DNA of 33,702 bases from Anaerolineaceae bacterium (lineage in GTDB: Bacteria; Chloroflexota; Anaerolineae; Anaerolineales; Anaerolineaceae). The translations under genes were made by a program, and so were the position numbers. The stretch lies in assembly GCA_003563055.1 (NCBI GenBank), contig PWSY01000117.1, positions 1-33,702 on the forward strand. Reading direction: 5' to 3'. Of the stretch, positions 15,981 to 25,330 are shown one piece after another (position 1 is the first letter of the stretch; each line of letters opens with the position of its first letter). Under the pieces are notes generated by a model, which was not told the DNA's origin, made no database searches, and worked only from the letters and a program-made list of their open reading frames with translations.

Positions 15981-17299
15981 CAGAGCCTGACCACCTTCGG
16001 CGAGACTTTGCCTGCCTGCCCCAGCGCATTGCGGGTGTCCACCACCAACTGAGCAGAGGCGAGGATCGTCGGGTAGTCATAATCACTATGATTGGTAATG
16101 ATGGCTACACAATCAGCCTTTCGTACTTCAGGAAGTAAGTCCGTAACCGAGACCAGAGCCAGGTTATCATGGTTTAATTGGGGAATAAACGGGTCATGGT
16201 ACACCACATCTGCCCCTTTTTCCTGCAGCAAGTGAATGATGTCCAGGGCGGGTGACTCACGCAGGTCATCAATATCTGGCTTGTAGGCAACCCCCAGCAC
16301 CAGCACCCGGCTGCCATTGAGCGGTTTCCTGTGCAAATTCAAGGCATCCTGAATCTTCCCCAGGGCATAGCGCGGCATGTTGGTATTGATCTCAGATGCC
16401 AGTTCAATAAAACGCGCATTGTAATTGAGAGATCGCAGCTTCCACGAAAGATATAATGGGTCAATGGGGATACAATGCCCCCCCAGGCCAGGGCCAGGTG
16501 TAAACTTCATAAATCCAAAGGGTTTGGTGGCGGCCGCATCGATCACTTCCCAAACATCCACATCCAGGCGATCGCACATGATCGCCAGTTCATTCACCAG
16601 GCCAATATTGATCATCCGGAAGGTGTTTTCAAGCAGCTTGGCCATCTCAGCTACCTCACAGGTGGACACGGGCACGACTGTGTCGAGAGCTTTTTCGTAC
16701 CAAGCAGCTGCGATTTCACCGCAATCGCTTGTGATCCCGCCAAGCACCTTGGGGGTGTTGATTGTTGTCCAATCTTCCCTGCCCGGGTCAACCCGCTCCG
16801 GTGAAAAAGCCAGGAAGAAATCCTCGCAAACCGTCATACCGCTGACCGATTCCAGCGCTGGCAAGACCATCTCCCGGGTGGTGCCGGGATAGGTGCTGGA
16901 TTCGAGCACAACCACCATACCAGGATGTAAAAAGGGTGCAAGGGATTCGCTGGCAGATGCGATGAAAGAAAGATCCGGGTCACCCGTTTTCCGCAGGGGT
17001 GTGGGTACACAGATTGAAACGGCATCCACATCTTTCAGGGCGCCATAATCTGTGCTGGCAGTCAATTTTCCGGCGGCAACCAGCGCCTTGACATCTGCAG
17101 ATTCCACATCCAGGATATAACTCTCACCCTGGTTGATGCAGGCGACTTTTTCCGCATCGGGATCTATACCGACCACATCAAAACCCGCCTGAGCAAAAAC
17201 AACCGCCAGGGGAAGTCCCACATATCCGATACCGACCACACCAATCCGGGCAGTCCGCTTTTCCAATTTATTGAGCAATGCTTGTTTTATAGTATCCAT
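15980..17299 (-). CDS. Nucleotide sugar dehydrogenase (UDP-GlcNAc/ManNAc dehydrogenase, WbpA/WecC type)
   Basis: IGVVGIGYVGLPLAVVFAQAGFDVVGIDPD, VVLESSTYPGTTRE, SPERVDPGR, GPGLGGHCIPIDPLYLSWK, VLGVAYKPDIDDLRESPAL. Confidence 0.94.
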   Translation of the reverse strand: MDTIKQALLNKLEKRTARIGVVGIGYVGLPLAVVFAQAGFDVVGIDPDAEKVACINQGESYILDVESADVKALVAAGKLTASTDYGALKDVDAVSICVPTPLRKTGDPDLSFIASASESLAPFLHPGMVVVLESSTYPGTTREMVLPALESVSGMTVCEDFFLAFSPERVDPGREDWTTINTPKVLGGITSDCGEIAAAWYEKALDTVVPVSTCEVAEMAKLLENTFRMINIGLVNELAIMCDRLDVDVWEVIDAAATKPFGFMKFTPGPGLGGHCIPIDPLYLSWKLRSLNYNARFIELASEINTNMPRYALGKIQDALNLHRKPLNGSRVLVLGVAYKPDIDDLRESPALDIIHLLQEKGADVVYHDPFIPQLNHDNLALVSVTDLLPEVRKADCVAIITNHSDYDYPTILASAQLVVDTRNALGQAGKVSPKVVRL

Positions 17300-17351
17300 T
17301 TAATAGTCCCAAATCATATGATTAGTTCAGAAGAATTATTTTATCATAAAC

Positions 17352-17454
17352 TGTAACTACTCAGGCTGCAGGGGAATCGGGGGGGGTTGTGTGCCGGCTC
17401 CGCTGGCACACAACCCCCCCACCTCTTCACCAGCAGGATTGGCTGAGTAGTAAC
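17352..17454. repeat. Palindromic interspersed repeat, copy 2 (MITE-like) carrying an internal about 19-bp G-rich hairpin
   Basis: TAACTACTCAG (17354-17364) ... CTGAGTAGTAA (17443-17453); inner stem GGGGGGGTTGTGTGCCGGC/GCTGGCACACAACCCCCCC; flanked by CATAAAC at 17345-17351 and 17455-17461. Confidence 0.78.
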
Positions 17455-17473
17455 CATAAACTTAAAAATCAAC

Positions 17474-18163
17474 CTATTTATCAAGTTGTTCTTCAAAAAG
17501 ACTGAGCTGTTCTGTTCCGTTTTCTTCCCCAGGAGCATCGTCTTCATCTTTGTGAGTCATAGCAGCTAACCCGAGGTTCGTTTGTCGGGTTTTCTTGGCC
17601 TGAGAAATCAGACCTGGCAATTTTGAAAAATCTGCTTTGATGACAGCCCGCAGAGATGGTTGATGCAACGCCGCTGCCGGGTGGTACATTGGCACAACCA
17701 TCCTGCCACTTAACCAAAATGACTTTCCATGAATCGCACTGATTTTGCCATTTTGGATGTAATAACCCATCGATATCCGACCCAAGGTGACGATCACATC
17801 CGGATTAATCGTGGCTATTTGCCTGTCAAGATAGGTTTTACAGGCAGTTAACTCCTCGGTATTGGGGTCACGATTGCCAGGCGGTCGGCACTTGACAACA
17901 TTGGTAATAAAAACGTCTCCCCGGTTCATACTTGCTTCACCCAATAACTCGTCCAGAAACTTACCAGCTGCCCCTACAAAAGGCAGACCCTGCTCATTCT
18001 CATGGAAACCAGGGCCTTCTCCGATGAACATAATTGATGTGTACGGATCGCCAACGCCGGGAACGGCGAGTTTACGTGAATGGTGTAGTGCACATCGTTT
18101 GCAGACAGATGCCTGTGCAGCAATTTCTTTCAAGATATCTTCGGGTGTCAAAAGGACCTCCAA
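17474..18163 (-). CDS. Uracil-DNA glycosylase, type 4 (Fe-S)
   Basis: CKRCALHHSRKLAVPGVGDPYTSIMFIGEGPGFHENEQGLPFVGAAGKFLDELL...FITNVVKCRPPGNRDP...VPMYHPAAAL. Confidence 0.95.
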   Translation of the reverse strand: MEVLLTPEDILKEIAAQASVCKRCALHHSRKLAVPGVGDPYTSIMFIGEGPGFHENEQGLPFVGAAGKFLDELLGEASMNRGDVFITNVVKCRPPGNRDPNTEELTACKTYLDRQIATINPDVIVTLGRISMGYYIQNGKISAIHGKSFWLSGRMVVPMYHPAAALHQPSLRAVIKADFSKLPGLISQAKKTRQTNLGLAAMTHKDEDDAPGEENGTEQLSLFEEQLDK

Positions 18164-18189
18164 TTCGTTCTGGTAATTTATGGGTTATA

Positions 18190-18708
18190 TTAACCGGGAT
18201 CAGCCAGTTCAGCAAGTTTCACAGGATCCAGAGATGTCAACTGCAGTAAAAAAGCATCTTCATGCGTATCCTGGTAATAATCAGGTTTATGCCCGGCCAC
18301 AATGAAACCAAATTTTGAATAAAGTTTTTGGGCAGGTATATTACTGGCTCTGACTTCCAAAACAGCTTTCTTAACACCTCGCTTGTAACACACAAGCAAA
18401 GTCTTACCAAGCAACTGTTGCCCAATACCCTGTTTTCGAAAACCTGGCCTGACAGCAAGTGTGCCAATATGCGCTAGGTCGCCTGATATCCAAATGACAA
18501 TAGAGCCAACCAGGATGGGTCTGTCACCCACTCGACCCTTTTCTGCCACCCAGCATACCGAGCGCCTCTTTCGCTTCAATTCCTCAACAAAAGCAGACTT
18601 TGGCCAGGGTGTTGGAAATGAGGCGTTTTCAATGGCTTCTACCTGGCTTAGATCAGCCAGGGTCAACGGACGAAAATTGACCCGAGCCACCTCGGTGTCG
18701 TTGTTCAT
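18190..18708 (-). CDS. rimI: Ribosomal protein alanine N-acetyltransferase RimI (GNAT)
   Basis: LTLADLSQVEAIENASFPTPWPKSAFVEEL...AHIGTLAVRPGFRKQGIGQQLL...LEVRASNIPAQKLYSKFGF; next to tsaB. Confidence 0.92.
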   Translation of the reverse strand: MNNDTEVARVNFRPLTLADLSQVEAIENASFPTPWPKSAFVEELKRKRRSVCWVAEKGRVGDRPILVGSIVIWISGDLAHIGTLAVRPGFRKQGIGQQLLGKTLLVCYKRGVKKAVLEVRASNIPAQKLYSKFGFIVAGHKPDYYQDTHEDAFLLQLTSLDPVKLAELADPG

Positions 18709-18709
18709 T

Positions 18710-19378
18710 CTACCCGGGGATTGGATTGGCCGTGCTGAGGTAAATCGGAGCCAGGCTGACGGGGTCGTCAGTCTGGTTATTTAATAAGCGTTCCCAGGCG
18801 ATTTCTGCCAGGAACCCAGCCCGTCTCAAACACCTGGCCGGTGAGGCAATAAGGGCTTTCTTCCACCTTCGACCAATAATGGCACGGGCCTCTTTGGAAA
18901 GTTCACCACAAATGATCGTGGGTTTATCAATGGTCTTAACCAGATCTTTTGCGTCAATCACTGCGGGCTCTTCCTGCAACTTCCATACCCCACCTTCAAC
19001 CAGGTAGGGGGCATAAGCCAACCGCTTTCGTCCTGCATGCAGAATGGCAATCAAGGGTTTTTCATCAAGTGGCTGTGCTGCAACAATGACATCCAGAGAG
19101 GGAATGCCAACAACAGGAATATTCAGGGCCATCGAGATCCCCTTGATAGCTGCCAGCCCAATCCGCAGGCTGGTAAAAGAGCCAGGCCCAATGGCCACAC
19201 CCAGGCCTGTTAGTTGCTCATAACCAATGTCCATCTGCCTGAATAATCGGTCAATGGCTGGGGTCAGTTCCACTGTGTGGTGATGCTGGCTCTGCCAGGT
19301 GACCTCATAACCAACATAGGTGCCATCATAAAGAGCCAGACTAATCCATGAAGTCGATGTATCTACAGCTAATAACAC
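18710..19378 (-). CDS. tsaB: tRNA threonylcarbamoyladenosine biosynthesis protein TsaB
   Basis: MLLAVDTSTSWISLALYDG...HTVELTPAIDRLFRQ...LGVAIGPGSFTSLRIGLAAIKGISMALNIPVVGI. Confidence 0.95.
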   Translation of the reverse strand: MLLAVDTSTSWISLALYDGTYVGYEVTWQSQHHHTVELTPAIDRLFRQMDIGYEQLTGLGVAIGPGSFTSLRIGLAAIKGISMALNIPVVGIPSLDVIVAAQPLDEKPLIAILHAGRKRLAYAPYLVEGGVWKLQEEPAVIDAKDLVKTIDKPTIICGELSKEARAIIGRRWKKALIASPARCLRRAGFLAEIAWERLLNNQTDDPVSLAPIYLSTANPIPG

Positions 19379-19875
19379 TAGAAATCTCCATATATTTTGC
19401 GGCGCAAATTCTCAACCATCACCTCGTACCGCTTCCCTTCGGGGGAAAGCATCATGTTGCGATGTTCCATAGCAGTGTACACCAGACGAATCCACAGGTA
19501 AGACTTCGGCAAGGCTGCTTTGATCCGTTCTGCCCACTCAATTACTATTGAACCCTGTGACAGCATTCGGTCAAAATCAAGAATTTCGGCTTCCAGCGCA
19601 TTTTCCAAACGATAAGCATCCAGATGATACAGTCTCTGCGCGTCTGGTCGGCGATACTCATTGACAATCACATAAGTTGGGCTGGAAACAGGATCTACAG
19701 CACCCCAACCCTGGGCAATCCCCTGGACCAGAGTGGTCTTTCCAGAACCTAAGTTTCCCTCCAAACAGATCACATCACCCGGACGTAAATACCCACCCAG
19801 GTGGACACCCAGTCGTCTGGTTTGTGCAGGGCTATGGCTAAAAAACTCAAATATTCGGTCGTCTAAGATCGGCAT
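19378..19875 (-). CDS. tsaE: tRNA threonylcarbamoyladenosine biosynthesis ATPase TsaE
   Basis: GDVICLEGNLGSGKTTLVQGIAQGWG, SPTYVIVNEY, LYHLDAYRLE, IVIEWAERI. Confidence 0.96.
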   Translation of the reverse strand: MPILDDRIFEFFSHSPAQTRRLGVHLGGYLRPGDVICLEGNLGSGKTTLVQGIAQGWGAVDPVSSPTYVIVNEYRRPDAQRLYHLDAYRLENALEAEILDFDRMLSQGSIVIEWAERIKAALPKSYLWIRLVYTAMEHRNMMLSPEGKRYEVMVENLRRKIYGDF

Positions 19876-19900
19876 AATCTACCTATATATCATATCAGAT

Positions 19901-21046
19901 TTAAGATTGGCTAACCACCTCAATTATTCTTTGGGCAATATTTTTCGAAGCATCGGGACGAGCCAACCTTTTGGAAGTTGCCGCAACTTTTAAACGCGCG
20001 TCTGGATTGTTGACCCAATACCGCAGGGTAGACACAACTTGCTCAGGATCAGGGGCCCATACGCCTGCACCTTTATCAACCACATAGTCCACATTTCCCT
20101 CCTCCTGGCCAGGCATCCGGGAATAAAGAATAATCGGTAACCCGGCAATGAATGCCTCAGAGATCGTGCCCGGGCCGGCTTTGGTGACAATGATATCAGC
20201 CGCATTCATCAAATCTGGCACATTCTCCACAAAGCCATAAACTTTGGCTTGTGCGTGAAAGTCAATTTTTTCAAGGCGATTTTTGAGCGATTCGTTGCGG
20301 CCGGCAATAATGGCCATCATTAAATTGAGTTTTGCCCGGTTGACAGCCTCAACGGTTTCTTTAATCGGCCCCATACCTTCACCCCCACCCACCAACAAGA
20401 CCACTGGCGTTTCGTGCGGCCATCCAAGCTGCTCTCGCAATTCACTCCTGGGTGCAGGCGGATGTCGAAATTTATCCGCAATCGGTTGCCCAACAACCTC
20501 TATACTTTCAGGACTCATCCCGATTTTAATACCCCGATCTCTGGCTTCTTCTGTTGGCGAGAGTGTCAATGTGGCATCCTTGTTATACCAAAAAACATGT
20601 GTGGAAACCATATCAGTGATTACAATCATATAGGGTGAATGATCAGGCCCTAGGGTTCTTAAAATTGGGGCGTTAATAATTGGGTGCACAGAGACAAACA
20701 TATCACAGGGATGATCTTTTATGAGATTCTCAGCCGCCCTGCGGATATATGGCCAGAGCACCTCATGGACCAACCTGGAACGATATTTTCCATTACTGAG
20801 CTTATAACCCAGCTCCCACAGGTCAGGCACCTGCGCCATGGGTGCATAAGTAGTCACCGCCAGATCAAAGGGCGGCGGAGCATATTCGACGAAAAAGTCC
20901 AGCATCTCAGTTGTGACCATGCCGGGATAATAGATATTTAAAGCTTCAATGATCGCCCTGGCAGCACTGCGATGTCCCCCACCTGTATCTGAAAACAAAA
21001 AGAGAATGTGCGGTTTTTTAGTCTGCTTGTGGTCGATCATCTTCAC
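19901..21046 (-). CDS. MGDG synthase/UgtP-like lipid glycosyltransferase
   Basis: [87 protein letters not shown]. Confidence 0.88.
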   Translation of the reverse strand: MKMIDHKQTKKPHILFLFSDTGGGHRSAARAIIEALNIYYPGMVTTEMLDFFVEYAPPPFDLAVTTYAPMAQVPDLWELGYKLSNGKYRSRLVHEVLWPYIRRAAENLIKDHPCDMFVSVHPIINAPILRTLGPDHSPYMIVITDMVSTHVFWYNKDATLTLSPTEEARDRGIKIGMSPESIEVVGQPIADKFRHPPAPRSELREQLGWPHETPVVLLVGGGEGMGPIKETVEAVNRAKLNLMMAIIAGRNESLKNRLEKIDFHAQAKVYGFVENVPDLMNAADIIVTKAGPGTISEAFIAGLPIILYSRMPGQEEGNVDYVVDKGAGVWAPDPEQVVSTLRYWVNNPDARLKVAATSKRLARPDASKNIAQRIIEVVSQS

Positions 21047-21284
21047 CTTTGCGGACGACTGCCTTTAAACGGTTTTTAAGCGCCCGCCTTTCGAGCATAA
21101 CCCGATGACCACAGGTTAGGCATTTCAGGCCTATATCAGCACCTAAACGCACCACCTGCCATTCAAAACCTCCGCAGGGGTGTGGCTTGCGCAGACGCAC
21201 CACATCACCAAAACCCAGTTCATGTAACACGTTTGGATTATACCATCCCATTCTGCCCGTATTGATTAAAATGCATGGGAGCAC
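21018..21284 (-). CDS. DUF951 family zinc-ribbon-like protein
   Basis: [50 protein letters not shown]; the true start is probably internal to the ORF. Confidence 0.85.
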   Translation of the reverse strand: MLPCILINTGRMGWYNPNVLHELGFGDVVRLRKPHPCGGFEWQVVRLGADIGLKCLTCGHRVMLERRALKNRLKAVVRKGEDDRPQAD

Positions 21285-21319
21285 CCATTGACCTGTTTAA
21301 GGTTGCTGAATTGTAGAAG

Positions 21320-22015
21320 TTACCGAGCCGTCGATAATTTTGAGTTGTTCTCAGCCAATAGCTCATTAATACGTGAATGGCCTGCATAATGTCCCCGATA
21401 TTCAGGCGGCAGCAGTGCAGCAATCTGGCACATGATCTCTTCTGTACAATTGGAAAGCCATTCCTGGCGGTTATCCATATCCATCTCTGGCAGGACATAA
21501 GGCTTGCCAATTCGCATGGTAACAGGGGGACGCCGAAATTTTAGCCAGTGCTCATATATTTTATCCGACCCATCAATACCCACTGGCAGAATCGGCACGG
21601 AAGCTCGAGCAGCCAAAACAGCTGCCCCCTGTTTACCCGCCAACAACCCTGTTGTGTGCCTGCTCCTGGTCCCTTCTGGCGCAATTCCCACAACATTGCC
21701 CTGCCGCAAGAGATCAAGCGCTTCGCGCACAGCAGAGAAATCCGTCTTGTCACGATCCATCCACACCATCGTGCCTATTTTTTCAAGTATCCATTTAAAG
21801 AAGCGTCTTTTTTGATATTTTTTTGCAATAATTGCCACCAGGTCTGTGCGATCTGTGATAGTCATTAACAGCGGTGTGTCCAATCGGCTGAGATGGTTGG
21901 ACGTCATCAACAAACCACCTTTGGGAGGAATATATGCTTTATTAACAACTGTAAACTTGGTTAAAGAACGGACTAAAAACTGGACCAGCGACAATAAGGG
22001 TTTTTTACGCATCAT
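21320..22015 (-). CDS. 1-acyl-sn-glycerol-3-phosphate acyltransferase (PlsC-like)
   Basis: TSNHLSRLDTPLL (HX4D variant), WMDRDKTDFSAVREAL, VGIAPEGTRSR, GAAVLAARASVPILPVGIDGSD. Confidence 0.93.
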   Translation of the reverse strand: MMRKKPLLSLVQFLVRSLTKFTVVNKAYIPPKGGLLMTSNHLSRLDTPLLMTITDRTDLVAIIAKKYQKRRFFKWILEKIGTMVWMDRDKTDFSAVREALDLLRQGNVVGIAPEGTRSRHTTGLLAGKQGAAVLAARASVPILPVGIDGSDKIYEHWLKFRRPPVTMRIGKPYVLPEMDMDNRQEWLSNCTEEIMCQIAALLPPEYRGHYAGHSRINELLAENNSKLSTAR

Positions 22016-22110
22016 ACTGACCCTTATGCAACATAAGCCTATGTGAGACTATCCATTTATTTATAGTAGGCCTTAGCCTGTATTTAATCTTCATCTTATT
22101 TAAAACGCTT

Positions 22111-23343
22111 TTATCCGTGAGATAGTTGCGCTTTTCGCAACTTTCGATTAATCAATATCATTCCAAAAGCAGAGAATATCAATAAAAGGAATAATGGTGA
22201 GTGATACAACAGGTTCTGCCATAGTGATATATCCTCACCAGCAATAATTGGCGCTATGCCAGATATCAATGCCAGTGCATTCCAAAATCCATGTAAAATG
22301 AATGCAGCGCCACTTGTCAGTATCAGGAAGCGCCAGTTCCCCTTCCGCCATGCTTTAGCCAAACCCATCCCAACCAGGCCAGAAGCAAGCATATGCAGTA
22401 CACCTGTCCCTGCCCGGCCGATCGCCATAAACAACCAATCTTCAGGCAATGTGACTGCCGTAAAATAAAGAACGTTTTCCATCAATGCAAACCCAGCACC
22501 ACATAGCAAACCGCCAACAAATCCCTGTTGAAGCGTGATTTTGCGATCTGCAAAAAACCACAGCGCTAATGGTTTGAGCACCTCTTCAATAATGGGCATA
22601 ATGCCAGCAAAAGCTGCCAAAACCCAAAAAATGACGCTGGGTTGAAATAAATAGGGTTCAAGAAACTGAATAATGGCCTCCAGGTCATCTCCTAGAATCA
22701 TGATCCGATTAAATATAAACATTAATTCCCGTTCAATTTGAGGATCAACAGAAAAGCGATACACCAGCCACAGACCGCCAAAACCACCCAGGACAAGTAA
22801 TGCAACCAGCTCAGCGATGATAACCAAAACAGGCATGATGGTCAGGCTAAATCCGAGAACTCCCCACTTCCGCAATTGTGAACCACCATCCAATTCCCGT
22901 TGAGATGCGTGGTAAACCCATAAAATGGGAATACCAGCAACGAGCAGGTTTATTGGACCTAACAAGAAAACAGCAACAGACGGCATGCCGGCAATGTACC
23001 AGCCGATAAAAACCACAATGGGCCAGGCCAGGATGATCCAAATCGCTGTTTTTCTAAAGACGGGCTGTCGAGTATCAAACCATGCAGGTATGGTTTGACC
23101 ACGCAGGCGATAGATGCTCAAAATGACAATGGGCAGCAGAAGCAAGCCCGCCAGAATCGATGACCAGACCAACAGGCCCATTGAAATGCTCTCGACCAGA
23201 CCGGGTTGTGGGTCGAAAAGTGTAACCAGCCAAACGACTCCCAGGGTGAAAGCCTGGCCAAAAAAATACACCATTCCCAGAGCACTGACCACCAGGATAA
23301 AAATATCGCGAGCATTTTTACGCCTTGCATTCTTGTCACCCAA
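22111..23343 (-). CDS. PrsW family intramembrane metalloprotease
   Basis: PIIEEVLKPLALWF, GAGFALMENVLYF, GVLHMLASGLVG, ILHGFWNAL. Confidence 0.9.
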   Translation of the reverse strand: MGDKNARRKNARDIFILVVSALGMVYFFGQAFTLGVVWLVTLFDPQPGLVESISMGLLVWSSILAGLLLLPIVILSIYRLRGQTIPAWFDTRQPVFRKTAIWIILAWPIVVFIGWYIAGMPSVAVFLLGPINLLVAGIPILWVYHASQRELDGGSQLRKWGVLGFSLTIMPVLVIIAELVALLVLGGFGGLWLVYRFSVDPQIERELMFIFNRIMILGDDLEAIIQFLEPYLFQPSVIFWVLAAFAGIMPIIEEVLKPLALWFFADRKITLQQGFVGGLLCGAGFALMENVLYFTAVTLPEDWLFMAIGRAGTGVLHMLASGLVGMGLAKAWRKGNWRFLILTSGAAFILHGFWNALALISGIAPIIAGEDISLWQNLLYHSPLFLLLIFSAFGMILINRKLRKAQLSHG

Positions 23344-23363
23344 TGAACAAGTTCCTTTCAGGC

Positions 23364-24629
23364 TTATTGTTTGATGATTTCGATTTCATAGACGATGGTT
23401 GCGTCTTCAAAATCAATGGCCGTTTGAGGGTCTCGCAAGGCGATATTCTCAAGTACCGCCAAACTGTCATCGGTTACCTGTCCGAAAATAGTGTACCCAC
23501 CATCCAAACTCAGTGCGGGTGCCAGCGTGATGAAAAATTGACTCCCATTGGTGTCTACACCTGCGTTGGCCATCCCCAGTACACCTGCTTTATCAAAGGA
23601 CAAATCGTTGTCGGTTTCATTGACGAAGGTGTAGCCGGGCCCAATGACACCCAGCCCAGATGGATCACCCGCCTGGGCCACAAAGCCACTTAATACACGA
23701 TGAAAATGAACATTATCATACCAACCATTTTGAGCCAGGAACACAAATGAATTCACCGCAAAGGGTGCTGCATCTGCGAAAAGTTCAATTTCAATTTCGC
23801 CTACATCAGTATCCAGACGGGCTGTATACAAAGCATCCGGGTCGATCACCCAGGGCGGACATTCTTCGTAACCACCAAATTCGTGGATGCCGATCAACCT
23901 GAAAATATCTGGTTTACTCTCGCGGAACACCCGACCATTAATGACCACAAAGGGGGTATAGTTCACGCCCAGGGACAACCACGCTTCCGTCCTTTCTTCC
24001 AATGCCTTCCTGGCTTCTTCGTCGTAAAGGTCAGCCTTAAACTGTTCAACATCAAGGTCAAAGGCTTCTACCTGGTGCATGACCCAATCAACAAATCCCT
24101 CTTCCGTTAAACCGGTCCACTCAAATGCAAATTGAAACAGGACGTCATGCATTTCCCAAAACTTTCCCTGGGCGCCTGCTGCTTCAGCGGCCATTGCAGA
24201 AATATACGCCTTATCCTGGATAGCCGCAAGTGGCATCGGCCTGTAAACAATTCGCAATGAATCAGGAAATTCGCCTGTCAATGCATTCATAAACTGGGCA
24301 AAATTGCCACATGCTGGGCACTGAAAATCTGAATATTCTACAATCGTGATTGGTGCATCAGGATTTCCATAAGCCCAATCTTCTTCAGTGACAGGTGGCA
24401 ATTGATCCGCAATCTGCTGGTACATTGCTGTGTTCGGGTCAATCTCATAGTCAAAAACCGTCTTACACGGCATTCGCTCATCGTCTTGCGCAAGATCATC
24501 ATCAGCAGCAATCACTTCCAAATCAATTTCATCAAGGACAGGTGCGTCAATCGGTCCTGCGTTTGAAGGAGAACATGCTGCCAGTAATAACATGCCGATC
24601 AGCAACACAAATATCATTTTCTTAGGCAT
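23364..24629 (-). CDS. Lipoprotein with DsbA-like thioredoxin domain fused to cyclophilin-type peptidyl-prolyl isomerase
   Basis: Lipobox LLLAACSPS; NPDAPITIVEYSDFQCPACGNFAQFM (DsbA-like CPAC); VNSFVFLAQNGWYDNVHFHRVLSGFVAQAGDPSGLGVIGPGYTFVNE...GVLGMANAGVDTNGSQFFITLAPALSLDGGYTIFGQV (cyclophilin). Confidence 0.94.
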   Translation of the reverse strand: MPKKMIFVLLIGMLLLAACSPSNAGPIDAPVLDEIDLEVIAADDDLAQDDERMPCKTVFDYEIDPNTAMYQQIADQLPPVTEEDWAYGNPDAPITIVEYSDFQCPACGNFAQFMNALTGEFPDSLRIVYRPMPLAAIQDKAYISAMAAEAAGAQGKFWEMHDVLFQFAFEWTGLTEEGFVDWVMHQVEAFDLDVEQFKADLYDEEARKALEERTEAWLSLGVNYTPFVVINGRVFRESKPDIFRLIGIHEFGGYEECPPWVIDPDALYTARLDTDVGEIEIELFADAAPFAVNSFVFLAQNGWYDNVHFHRVLSGFVAQAGDPSGLGVIGPGYTFVNETDNDLSFDKAGVLGMANAGVDTNGSQFFITLAPALSLDGGYTIFGQVTDDSLAVLENIALRDPQTAIDFEDATIVYEIEIIKQ

Positions 24630-24706
24630 TCGTAACCTTTCTTGTTTTAATTTTTATGGACAATAATCCACATCCGTCTTATCCACGGGGCAGTCTCCAC
24701 ATATCA

Positions 24707-25330
24707 TTAATGCTTCAGCCTGTGCAAGATAGCCTTACGCATCGCTTCCTGGATATGGTCTATAGGCTTGGCAGCATCAATGATGACCCACCGTTCAGGT
24801 TCATTGTTTGCTAGGTCTAAATACCCCTGGCGCACACGCTTGTGAAAAGCTTCAGCATAAGCATCCAGTCGGTTCCATTCAGCGTTGTTAGCTCGCTTTC
24901 TTGCCATTCCCACCTGCACCGGCACATCCAACAACAAGGTCAGGTCAGGTTTAAGCCCTGCCGTGGCGTAATCGAGCAAAAAGCGTAATGTATCAATATC
25001 AGACTGGTGGCCGAAACCCTGGTAAGCCAGGGTTGAATCACCATAACGATCACAAAGGACGATCTTCCCTGCCTTAAGGGCTGGTTTAATTAATAATTCA
25101 ACATGCTGCGCACGCGCAGCCAAAAAAAGCAAGATCTCTGTTCGTGGGATGATCGAGTCATTATCTAAATTCATCAAAATTTCCCTGATCTGATCCCCCA
25201 CAGTGGTGCCACCCGGCTCTCTGGTCACGAGGACCTCAAAACCGACCTCACAAAGATAGTGCGCCAAGGGGGCCAGCTGAGATGTCTTTCCGCTGCCTTC
25301 GGGACCTTCCAGGGTAATAAACATCATCAA
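24707..25330 (-). CDS. tmk: Thymidylate kinase
   Basis: FITLEGPEGSGKTSQLAPLAHYL, VTREPGGTTVGDQIRE, VLCDRYGDSTLAYQGFG. Confidence 0.96.
   Translation of the reverse strand: MMMFITLEGPEGSGKTSQLAPLAHYLCEVGFEVLVTREPGGTTVGDQIREILMNLDNDSIIPRTEILLFLAARAQHVELLIKPALKAGKIVLCDRYGDSTLAYQGFGHQSDIDTLRFLLDYATAGLKPDLTLLLDVPVQVGMARKRANNAEWNRLDAYAEAFHKRVRQGYLDLANNEPERWVIIDAAKPIDHIQEAMRKAILHRLKH

Noticed and set aside
16425-16892. 155-aa plus-strand ORF inside the nucleotide-sugar dehydrogenase gene
   Set aside because: Antisense shadow of a well-conserved gene; Ser/Pro-rich noise typical of such frames.
17380-17420. Intrinsic transcription terminator
   Set aside because: The stem is strong but no U-tract follows on either strand; it lies inside the palindromic repeat.
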